Source: Bacteroidota bacterium (GTDB lineage Bacteria; Bacteroidota; Bacteroidia; Chitinophagales; Chitinophagaceae). Taken from it: DNA of 46,596 nucleotides. Within the stretch, counting starts at the first letter, position 1. Each line of letters begins with the position of its first letter. Of the stretch, positions 1-6,391 are shown piece by piece. The stretch lies in contig VGGU01000012.1 of the NCBI GenBank assembly GCA_016868475.1, forward strand, positions 1 to 46,596, written 5' to 3'. The position numbers and the translations under genes are program-made. The notes beneath the pieces are model-generated. The model was not told the origin of the DNA and ran no database searches. It worked only from the letters and a program-made list of their open reading frames with translations.

Positions 1-41
1 AATTTCGATTCAACCCATTTAGCTTTTTCTGCTGCATTCAT
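1..41 (-). CDS. 5' fragment of an unidentified gene
   Basis: Only the first 13 codons are inside the window, reading MNAAEKAKWVESK, and the rest lies beyond the left edge. The start is supported by a TAnnTTTG promoter element (TAAGTTTG on the minus strand, 47-54) ending 5 nt before the ATG, the spacing seen for many genes here. It is divergent from yigZ. The fragment is too short to identify a family. Confidence 0.5.
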   Translation of the reverse strand, partial: MNAAEKAKWVESK

Positions 42-46
42 TCTTG

Positions 47-54
47 CAAACTTA
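47..54 (-). promoter_or_regulatory. Bacteroidota -7 promoter element (TAAGTTTG)
   Basis: Exact match to TAnnTTTG on the minus strand, 5 nt upstream of the ATG at 41. I see no convincing -33 element. Confidence 0.5.
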
Positions 55-88
55 CAAGCATCTAAACTTTCGGCCTTCATTCATTTAG

Positions 89-96
89 TAGTTTTG
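89..96 (+). promoter_or_regulatory. -7 promoter element (TAGTTTTG) of yigZ
   Basis: Exact match to TAnnTTTG, 4 nt before the GTG start at 101. A possible -33 element, TTTC at 68-71, lies 17 nt upstream. Confidence 0.55.
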
Positions 97-100
97 CAAC

Positions 101-706
101 GTGGATCCTCACACCTACAAAACCATACTTAAAACTGGCCAGTCTACTTATACGGATCGGGGTAGTCGATTTTTTGGCTTTGCGTTTTCAATTGAAAACA
201 AGACGCAGTTCAAGGAACGACTAGAGGCTATCATAAAACTCCACCCTAAAGCCTCGCATTTTTGTTATGCTTACCGAGTAAGTTATGATGGGTTGATATG
301 GCGTTGCAGTGATAATGGGGAGCCTGCTGGTGTAGCCGGCAAGCCGTTGTTAGGGCAGTTGGATAGTGCTGGCTTAAGTGCTGCTGCAGTGGTGGTGGTT
401 CGATATTTTGGAGGTACTCTATTAGGAGTGCCGGGTTTGATCCAAGCCTACCGCACCGCCGCAAAACTGTCTATTGAAAATGCCACACAGGGTGAAAAGC
501 CAATCGTAAAGCTGGGTTGGATACATTATGACTACACGCAGGAACATCCCATTCATCGGCTTATCCAGCAAAACAATATCTCCATTATAACTGCAGATAA
601 AGGACTTTTTCCAAAAGTACAGGTAGCCATTCCACTGTGCAATTATGCCATGGCTTTAGAATCAATGGCAGCGATACCTACTTTACAGTGGGAGGCGGAT
701 GTTTAG
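101..706 (+). CDS. yigZ: YigZ/IMPACT family protein
   Basis: A 201-aa protein of the YigZ/IMPACT family, whose cellular role in bacteria is poorly defined; the eukaryotic homologue IMPACT regulates Gcn2. The family hallmarks are clear: HPKASHFCYAYR, then SDNGEPAGVAGKP, then VVVVRYFGGTLLGVPGL and a following AYR. A smaller C-terminal domain follows, as in YigZ. The start is GTG; no upstream in-frame ATG is available, and the promoter element at 89-96 leaves almost no leader. It converges on the hydroxybutyryl-CoA dehydrogenase gene, whose stop codon begins 2 nt after this one ends. The family assignment is firm and the function is uncertain. Confidence 0.93.
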   Translation: MDPHTYKTILKTGQSTYTDRGSRFFGFAFSIENKTQFKERLEAIIKLHPKASHFCYAYRVSYDGLIWRCSDNGEPAGVAGKPLLGQLDSAGLSAAAVVVVRYFGGTLLGVPGLIQAYRTAAKLSIENATQGEKPIVKLGWIHYDYTQEHPIHRLIQQNNISIITADKGLFPKVQVAIPLCNYAMALESMAAIPTLQWEADV

Positions 707-719
707 CTTAGGAGCTAAA
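702..719. terminator. short hairpin spanning two convergent stop codons
   Basis: TTTAGCT and AGCTAAA form a perfect 7-bp stem around the 4-nt loop TAGG. The hairpin covers the TAG stop of yigZ and the TAA stop of the facing gene. It has no strong U-tract, so terminator function is only suggested by its position. Confidence 0.35.
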
Positions 720-1598
720 TCTTGAACTTACTATCAGTTCTTTACTTCCGGATCTATACTGATAAAATCCCTCTCCAGACTTAACGCCAAGTTTGCCCTC
801 GCTTACTAACGTTTCTAACAATTTGGCAGCTTTGTACTTTGGGTTATTAAATCCAAGTTCCAAAACTTGCATAATGGAAAGGCATACATCCAAACCAATT
901 AAATCAGCTAGTTGCAATGGACCCATTGGATGGGCCATACCCAGCTTCATAATGTTGTCGATTTCTTCAACACCGGCCACACCTTCTTCCAAACTACAGA
1001 TAGCTTCATTGAGCATGGGCATGAGAATACGATTGGATATGAAGCCGGGAAAATCGTTTACAATGCAGGGAATTTTTCCCAGTGCTTTACTGAGCTCAAC
1101 TGTTTTTTCTGTTACTGATTGCAGTGTAACGGGGCTTTTGATTATTTCAACCAATTTCATCACAGGAACGGGATTCATGAAATGCATCCCAATTACTTGC
1201 TGAGGGCGTTGCGTTGCATCGGCTATTTCTTGAATGGGGATAGAGGAAGTATTTGAAGCAAGAATGCAGGAATCGGGAGCATATTGATCTATTTCCTTGA
1301 AAATGGCAAGCTTGATTTTTTTATTTTCCGTGGCAGCTTCCACTACAATTTCAGCTTCTTGAACACCGATAGCAATAACAGTATTTGTTTTCAACCTGTC
1401 CAGTGTTTCCTGCTTTAGCGAAGCGGGTAGGGTGCCCTTAGCAATCATTCTGTCTAGGTTCTTCTCAATGGTTTGTAAAGCTTTTTGAAGTTGTTCAACC
1501 TGCACATCAATAAGCGTTACCTGCCATCCGGCTTGAGCAAATACTTGTGCTATTCCATTTCCCATGGTTCCAGCACCAATTACAGCCATCTTGTTCAT
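708..1598 (-). CDS. 3-hydroxybutyryl-CoA dehydrogenase
   Basis: A 296-aa NAD(P)-dependent enzyme that oxidises 3-hydroxyacyl-CoA to 3-oxoacyl-CoA, typical of the stand-alone Hbd/PaaH size class. The N-terminal Rossmann motif is GAGTMGNGIAQ (residues 8-18). The catalytic-His segment GMHFMNPVPVMKLVEII and the C-terminal helical domain with NRILMPMLNEA and GMAHPMGPLQLADLIGLD are all present. It begins 5 nt after the upstream secreted-protein gene on the same strand, so the two are probably cotranscribed. The glutaryl-CoA dehydrogenase-like gene at 4286 would supply crotonyl-CoA, one hydration step before this substrate; that link is inference. Confidence 0.93.
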   Translation of the reverse strand: MNKMAVIGAGTMGNGIAQVFAQAGWQVTLIDVQVEQLQKALQTIEKNLDRMIAKGTLPASLKQETLDRLKTNTVIAIGVQEAEIVVEAATENKKIKLAIFKEIDQYAPDSCILASNTSSIPIQEIADATQRPQQVIGMHFMNPVPVMKLVEIIKSPVTLQSVTEKTVELSKALGKIPCIVNDFPGFISNRILMPMLNEAICSLEEGVAGVEEIDNIMKLGMAHPMGPLQLADLIGLDVCLSIMQVLELGFNNPKYKAAKLLETLVSEGKLGVKSGEGFYQYRSGSKELIVSSRFSS

Positions 1599-1603
1599 GC
1601 TAC

Positions 1604-2245
1604 TTATTTTTTTCTTTTAAAATCTCCTCGCTTCCATGATTGTATAAAATCTGCCCAGGCAACGGGATTAAAAATATTCATCGGGGGAGCCTGTCCTTGA
1701 TAAACAGCTCTATTGGCAATTTTATTCATTTGCATACGAGTGGCTTCGCCGCCATCGCCCGGGGTGCTTTGCAATAATAACCTTCGTGTTGTAGCACTGG
1801 TATTTTTTCTGGCAATTTCATAGGCATCATCGGGAACGGATACCGTAGCAAAGTCTCTGGCAAACTGCTCTGGTGTTGGCCTCGGTTTCAACACTGTTGC
1901 AGGAAGATAAATGGTATCCGCTACCATTAATTGCACGATACCATATTGGTTTCCTACCAAGTCTCTTGGAATAATTACTTTTTTGGATTGATAACTAACA
2001 TGTGAAAACTCTACTTCATCCCCTTTTAATACCACAATTGAAAAAACTCCTTGGTTGTTGGAAAGTGTTCCTCTGTTTTGACCTTTTATAATGATGCTTA
2101 CAGCAGGTATTCCAACCAGACTATCTGCTGTCATGACAACTCCGTAAAGTTGCACTACTGAGTCGCGGGTGGTCTCAAATTGAGCGTTAGCCAATAGAGG
2201 CATTAAAAACAGAAGCAGGCAGCCGTATCGAATATAATTTTTCAA
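1604..2245 (-). CDS. secreted protein with carboxypeptidase regulatory-like domain
   Basis: About 213 aa. The best start is TTG at 2245, which gives a clean signal peptide (KNYIRYGCLLLFLMPLLANA, then QFET). The next ATG, at 2203, would destroy it, and the TTG further upstream at 2254 lies inside the promoter element. The mature part starts with a carboxypeptidase-D regulatory-like beta-sandwich (VQLYGVVMTADSLVGIPAV ... NNQGVFSIVV ... SYQSK), a module common in exported Bacteroidota proteins. The C-terminal part (QFARDFATVSVPDDAYEIAR onward) is unassigned. It is upstream of the hydroxybutyryl-CoA dehydrogenase with a 5-nt gap. The role is unknown. Confidence 0.8.
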   Translation of the reverse strand: MKNYIRYGCLLLFLMPLLANAQFETTRDSVVQLYGVVMTADSLVGIPAVSIIIKGQNRGTLSNNQGVFSIVVLKGDEVEFSHVSYQSKKVIIPRDLVGNQYGIVQLMVADTIYLPATVLKPRPTPEQFARDFATVSVPDDAYEIARKNTSATTRRLLLQSTPGDGGEATRMQMNKIANRAVYQGQAPPMNIFNPVAWADFIQSWKRGDFKRKK

Positions 2246-2251
2246 CTGAGG

Positions 2252-2259
2252 CAAAAATA
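2252..2259 (-). promoter_or_regulatory. -7 promoter element (TATTTTTG)
   Basis: Exact TAnnTTTG match on the minus strand, ending 6 nt before the proposed TTG start at 2245. It overlaps the alternative TTG codon at 2254, arguing against that codon as the start. Confidence 0.55.
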
Positions 2260-2302
2260 GTTGGTTCTAGCCAACCGCTCAACAAAGTGGAGCTTGATTG
2301 GT

Positions 2303-2310
2303 TAACTTTG
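2303..2310 (+). promoter_or_regulatory. -7 promoter element (TAACTTTG) of mrp
   Basis: Exact TAnnTTTG match 15 nt before the ATG at 2326. It places the transcription start downstream of the in-frame GTG at 2287, so that GTG is not the start. Confidence 0.55.
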
Positions 2311-2325
2311 CGGCAATCTTACAAC

Positions 2326-3420
2326 ATGATTACCATTGAAAAAATATTGACGGCATTACAACAGGTTCAGGAGCCAGATCTTGGAAAAGATTTGGTGACC
2401 TTGAATATGGTTCAGGATATACAGGTAAATGGGACGCAAGTAAGTTTTACCATTGTGTTAACAACCCCGGCTTGTCCAATGAAAGATATGATGCGGATAG
2501 CTTGTGAAAATGCAATCCGCTTATTAGTTAGTAAGGAGGCTGTAGTTACGGTAAACTTCACTGCAAAGACTACTTCTAAAAGAGCAGACACGGATGCTAT
2601 CTTACCAAATGTCAAAAATATCATTGCTGTATTTAGTGGCAAAGGAGGGGTAGGCAAGTCTACCGTTGCAGCCAATCTGGCCTTAGCGCTATCTCAAGGC
2701 GGCGCTTCTGTGGGGTTGATGGATGCCGATATTTACGGTCCCAGTGTGCCTATAATGTTTGGAGTGAGAGGCCAGCGTCCGATGATGGAGGATGTTAATG
2801 GCAAGGGAATGATATTGCCGCTTGAGCGTTATGGAATAAAGCTGATGAGCATAGGCCTTTTGGTGGATGAAAAAAATGCGGTTGTTTGGAGAGGCCCTAT
2901 GGCAAGCAGTGCTATTAAACAGTTTATCTCAGATGTGAAATGGGGCGCTTTGGATTATTTAGTTATAGATATGCCGCCTGGCACAGGTGATATTCACCTT
3001 ACTCTTTTGCAAACTGTTCCTGTAACGGGGGCCGTAATTGTAACTACACCACAGGACGTAGCTTTGGCAGATGCAAAAAAGGGAATTGCCATGTTTGGTC
3101 AAGCACAATTAAATGTTCCTTTGATTGGACTGGTAGAAAACATGAGCTATTTTACGCCTAATGAATTACCCGAAAACAGATATTATATCTTTGGCAAACA
3201 TGGCGGAAAGCGCTTGGCTGATGAGTACGATATTCCTTTTTTGGGCGAAATTCCATTAGTGCAATCGATTCGTGAAGGCGGAGATCAGGGTATTCCGGTT
3301 ATGATGAATGATGAACCTGTCACCAAACAAGCTTTTTCTCAGTTTGCTTCCTTGGTAATCAGAAATATTGCCAAACGAAATGCAAACCTCACTACAGAAA
3401 TAATAGCCACTACTGCATAG
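2326..3420 (+). CDS. mrp: Mrp/ApbC/NBP35-type P-loop ATPase
   Basis: A 364-aa iron-sulfur cluster carrier ATPase of the Mrp/ApbC family. Residues 1-80 form the MIP18/DUF59 domain (TTPACPMKDMM). The deviant Walker A motif KGGVGKS lies at 106-112, followed by DADIYGPSVP and DMPPGTGDIHL. The only cysteines are C50 and C60 in the N-terminal domain. The C-terminal CxxC that bridges a cluster in many Mrp proteins is absent: the equivalent stretch reads VENMSYFTPNELPENRYYIFG. The start is ATG 2326 because the promoter lies at 2303-2310. It precedes pyrF by 14 nt and is probably cotranscribed with it. Confidence 0.93.
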   Translation: MITIEKILTALQQVQEPDLGKDLVTLNMVQDIQVNGTQVSFTIVLTTPACPMKDMMRIACENAIRLLVSKEAVVTVNFTAKTTSKRADTDAILPNVKNIIAVFSGKGGVGKSTVAANLALALSQGGASVGLMDADIYGPSVPIMFGVRGQRPMMEDVNGKGMILPLERYGIKLMSIGLLVDEKNAVVWRGPMASSAIKQFISDVKWGALDYLVIDMPPGTGDIHLTLLQTVPVTGAVIVTTPQDVALADAKKGIAMFGQAQLNVPLIGLVENMSYFTPNELPENRYYIFGKHGGKRLADEYDIPFLGEIPLVQSIREGGDQGIPVMMNDEPVTKQAFSQFASLVIRNIAKRNANLTTEIIATTA

Positions 3421-3434
3421 TATATAATCAACCA

Positions 3435-4235
3435 ATGAACCGCGCTCAACTTATACAAACTATCCGGGAAAAACAATCTTATCTGTGCGTAGGATTGGAT
3501 ACAGACCCGCAGTTATTACCCGCTTCTTTTCAACGTACTGCTGAAGGAGTCTTGCAGTTCAATAAGGCAATCATAGACGCAACTAGTTCCTATTGTGTAG
3601 CCTACAAGATTAATACTGCATTTTACGAAAGTTTGGGTGCAAAAGGATGGGCTGTTATGGAACAGACTATTCAATATATTGGGAATAATCATTTCATCAT
3701 CGCAGATGCCAAGCGAGGAGATATTGGCAACACTTCACACCAATATGCCACCGCTTTTTTTTCGGAATTGAAAGCTGACTCAATTACCGTGTCGCCATAC
3801 ATGGGCGAGGATAGTATTAAGCCTTTCCTCAACTATCCAGATAAATGGACAATTGTACTGGGGCTAACTTCTAACAAAGGCGCTGCTGACTTTGAGTTAT
3901 TGAATTGCCAAGGGACTCCCTTATATGAACATGTGTTGCGTAAAGTTTCATCCTGGGGTAGTCCTGATAACCTCATGTTTGTTGTGGGCGCAACACAGGC
4001 TGACTCTTTTACGAATATTCGAAGCATTTGCCCCGATCATTTTTTATTAGTGCCCGGAATTGGGGCACAGGGAGGAAGCCTAGGTGATATTTCCCAAAAA
4101 GCCATGAATAAGGATGTAGGACTATTGGTAAATGTAAGTCGGGCAATATTGTACGCTTCGCCCAATGCCGATTTTGCGGAAGCTGCTGCCAGAGAGGCTG
4201 GCAGATATCAAGCCGAAATGGCTGCTTATTTGTAA
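3435..4235 (+). CDS. pyrF: orotidine 5'-phosphate decarboxylase
   Basis: A 266-aa enzyme converting OMP to UMP, the last step of de novo UMP synthesis. The catalytic signature ADAKRGDIGNT is present, with GLDTDPQLLP near the N-terminus and LVPGIGAQGGS toward the C-terminus. The length and motif spacing fit the long 'type 2' PyrF subfamily (about 270 aa) rather than the 230-aa E. coli type. The start is ATG 3435, 14 nt after mrp. Confidence 0.95.
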   Translation: MNRAQLIQTIREKQSYLCVGLDTDPQLLPASFQRTAEGVLQFNKAIIDATSSYCVAYKINTAFYESLGAKGWAVMEQTIQYIGNNHFIIADAKRGDIGNTSHQYATAFFSELKADSITVSPYMGEDSIKPFLNYPDKWTIVLGLTSNKGAADFELLNCQGTPLYEHVLRKVSSWGSPDNLMFVVGATQADSFTNIRSICPDHFLLVPGIGAQGGSLGDISQKAMNKDVGLLVNVSRAILYASPNADFAEAAAREAGRYQAEMAAYL

Positions 4236-4258
4236 CTATTGATTCATTTTTCCTTCTT

Positions 4259-4266
4259 TACTTTTG
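4259..4266 (+). promoter_or_regulatory. -7 promoter element (TACTTTTG)
   Basis: Exact TAnnTTTG match 19 nt before the ATG at 4286, with TTG at 4239-4241, 17 nt further upstream. It lies in the gap after pyrF, so the acyl-CoA dehydrogenase has its own promoter. Confidence 0.55.
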
Positions 4267-4285
4267 CAATTAAATTATTCAAACG

Positions 4286-5470
4286 ATGGCTGCCAGAACC
4301 GATCAATTTCAACACCCTGATTATTTTAATTTAGATGCGTTGCTCTCCGAAGAACATAAGATGGTGAGAGATTCCGTTAGAAATTATGTCAAGAAAGAAA
4401 TATCTCCAATCATAGAGGATTTTGCGCAACGTGCCGAATTTCCTATACACATTGTAAAGCAGATGGGGGAGTTAGGATGTTTTGGCCCAACTGTTCCTGT
4501 AGAATATGGTGGCGGCGGTTTAGATTACATTTCCTATGGGCTGATGATGCAAGAGCTAGAGCGTGGTGATAGTGGAGTTCGTTCTACGGCATCTGTGCAA
4601 GGTTCCTTAGTGATGTTTCCTATTCAGGCCTATGGTAGTGAAGAACAAAAAAAACACTATTTGCCAAAACTTGCCAGCGGTGAGTGGTTAGGCTGTTTTG
4701 GTCTTACAGAACCTAATCATGGAAGCGATCCTTCCAGCATGCTAACAAATTTTCGTGATGCAGGAGACCATGTGATCTTGAATGGTGCAAAGATGTGGAT
4801 TAGCAATGCTCCTTTTGCTCAAGTTGCAGTGGTATGGGCAAGAAGTGAAAATGGAGAAGTGCATGGCTTGATCGTAGAGCGAGGCATGAAAGGATTCACA
4901 ACGCCAACTACACATGGTAAATGGAGCTTGAGAGCATCAGCAACCGGTGAACTTGTTTTTGATAACGTATCCGTGCCTAAGAAAAATATACTTCCCGGTG
5001 TAAAAGGTTTAAAAGGTCCATTGAGTTGTTTGACCAAAGCACGTTTTGGAATAGCATGGGGTGCCATTGGTGCGGCAATGGATTGTTATGATACGGCAGT
5101 CCGTTATGCGCAGGAAAGAGTGCAATTTGGAAAGCCCATTGCTTCGTTTCAACTTCAGCAAAAAAAATTGGCAGAAATGCTTACTGAAATCACCAAGGCG
5201 CAGTTATTGAATTGGCGAATGGGTGTGTTGATGAATGAGGGCAATGTTACCCCCCAACAAGTAAGTATGGCAAAGCGTAACGCATGCGAAGTGGCTACAA
5301 ACATTTGCAGAGATGCCAGACAGATGCTTGGGGGTATGGGAATTACAGGAGAGTATCCAATTATGCGTCATATGATGAATTTGGAAAGCGTAATTACTTA
5401 CGAGGGAACTCATGATATTCATTTGTTGATAACGGGTATGGACATCACGGGTATCAATGCATTTAAATAA
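4286..5470 (+). CDS. acyl-CoA dehydrogenase, glutaryl-CoA dehydrogenase type
   Basis: A 394-aa flavoenzyme. It resembles glutaryl-CoA dehydrogenase more than other acyl-CoA dehydrogenases: ASVQGSLVMFPIQAYGSEEQ, GCFGLTEPNHGSDPSSM and the C-terminal YEGTHDIHLLITGMDITG. The catalytic base would be E373. Glutaryl-CoA dehydrogenase converts glutaryl-CoA to crotonyl-CoA in lysine and tryptophan breakdown. The 3-hydroxybutyryl-CoA dehydrogenase at 708-1598 acts two steps later. aroK follows after 6 nt. A different short-chain substrate cannot be excluded from sequence alone. Confidence 0.88.
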   Translation: MAARTDQFQHPDYFNLDALLSEEHKMVRDSVRNYVKKEISPIIEDFAQRAEFPIHIVKQMGELGCFGPTVPVEYGGGGLDYISYGLMMQELERGDSGVRSTASVQGSLVMFPIQAYGSEEQKKHYLPKLASGEWLGCFGLTEPNHGSDPSSMLTNFRDAGDHVILNGAKMWISNAPFAQVAVVWARSENGEVHGLIVERGMKGFTTPTTHGKWSLRASATGELVFDNVSVPKKNILPGVKGLKGPLSCLTKARFGIAWGAIGAAMDCYDTAVRYAQERVQFGKPIASFQLQQKKLAEMLTEITKAQLLNWRMGVLMNEGNVTPQQVSMAKRNACEVATNICRDARQMLGGMGITGEYPIMRHMMNLESVITYEGTHDIHLLITGMDITGINAFK

Positions 5471-5476
5471 TAACCA

Positions 5477-5983
5477 TTGCAAGTTTTTCTGATTGGCTTT
5501 ATGGGCTCCGGAAAAACCTGGTTGGGCAAGCAACTAGGTGGTTTGTCCGATTTACCCTTTATAGATTTGGACGCGTATATAGAAAAACAAGAAGGACTAA
5601 CTATTCCTGCATTATTTAAGCAATTAGGCCAAGCGCAATTCAGGGTCATTGAAAAGAAATATTTGCATGAGGTAATTGCCGATCATTCCAAATTAATACT
5701 AAGCTGTGGCGGGGGAACGCCTTGTTTTTTTGACAACCTTGATTTTTTAAAAAAAATGGGAACGGTGCTTTGGCTTGATCCACCTATTTCAGTCCTCGTA
5801 GATCGATTACAAAATGAGCGGGATAGCAGACCCCTGCTAAATGAAATTCAACCAGATCAATTAGCAGATTATATACGTTTGAAGTTAGCGGATCGTTCCT
5901 TTTTTTACAGCCAAGCTCATTATCGTATTCAAGAATCTTGTCCCGATCCTGCAGCCATTGTTAAAATGCTTCAACATGGATAA
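5477..5983 (+). CDS. aroK: shikimate kinase
   Basis: A 168-aa kinase phosphorylating shikimate in the chorismate pathway. The P-loop GFMGSGKT is at residues 7-14, the shikimate-binding DLD lies in FIDLDAYIE, the GGG motif in LSCGGGTP, and the LID arginine in NERDSRPLL. The start must be TTG at 5477: an in-frame stop lies 6 nt upstream, and the first internal ATG (Met9) is inside the P-loop. It sits 6 nt after the acyl-CoA dehydrogenase and overlaps the next gene by 8 nt, so it is cotranscribed. MqnA (39066) uses chorismate for menaquinone. Confidence 0.92.
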   Translation: MQVFLIGFMGSGKTWLGKQLGGLSDLPFIDLDAYIEKQEGLTIPALFKQLGQAQFRVIEKKYLHEVIADHSKLILSCGGGTPCFFDNLDFLKKMGTVLWLDPPISVLVDRLQNERDSRPLLNEIQPDQLADYIRLKLADRSFFYSQAHYRIQESCPDPAAIVKMLQHG

Positions 5984-6377
5984 AGTGAATTTATTTCTAG
6001 CTTCTATTTTTGCTGCCATTGCCGTTGCGGCTGGAGCATTTGGTGCACATGGTTTGCAACAGCTCACCAAGGATCCTGCTATTATTCAAACTTATCAAAC
6101 TGCTGTTCAATATCATTTTTGGCATGCAATAGCCCTATTGTTGACTGGTCTACTATCTCCTCATGGACAAGCAAAACTCAATTATTGGGCAAGACAGTCT
6201 TTTATCAGTGGTTTAGTTTGCTTTAGTGGTTCGCTTTATCTTTTGACCTATTTCCGAATCCAGCAAATACTTACAGTTAAGTGGATTGTTTTCATTACGC
6301 CAATAGGGGGTATTTTCTTTATTACGGGTTGGGTTTTACTTGGTCTTTCTTTTGCAACATTCAAACAAGCAAACTAA
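5976..6377 (+). CDS. DUF423 family membrane protein
   Basis: About 133 aa from ATG 5976, which overlaps the aroK stop (ATGGATAA). It is a small integral membrane protein with four predicted hydrophobic segments. The family features are AAGAFGAHGL near the N-terminus, the TYQTAVQYHFWHAIALL segment, and a glycine-rich PIGGIFFITGWVLL near the C-terminus. The family (YgdD/YwdK-like) has no established function. ftsK follows 14 nt downstream but has its own promoter element. Confidence 0.9.
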   Translation: MDKVNLFLASIFAAIAVAAGAFGAHGLQQLTKDPAIIQTYQTAVQYHFWHAIALLLTGLLSPHGQAKLNYWARQSFISGLVCFSGSLYLLTYFRIQQILTVKWIVFITPIGGIFFITGWVLLGLSFATFKQAN

Positions 6378-6378
6378 T

Positions 6379-6386
6379 TATCTTTG
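6379..6386 (+). promoter_or_regulatory. -7 promoter element (TATCTTTG) of ftsK
   Basis: Exact TAnnTTTG match ending 5 nt before the ATG at 6392, implying a near-leaderless ftsK mRNA in addition to any read-through from upstream. Confidence 0.55.
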
Positions 6387-6391
6387 TTTGG

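Noticed and set aside
793-1203. 136-codon open frame on the plus strand
   Set aside because: It lies entirely opposite the well-supported 3-hydroxybutyryl-CoA dehydrogenase gene and resembles no family.
6281-6391. N-terminal extension of ftsK by 37 codons
   Set aside because: It overlaps the DUF423 gene and lies upstream of the -7 element at 6379-6386; the ATG at 6392 fits FtsK better.
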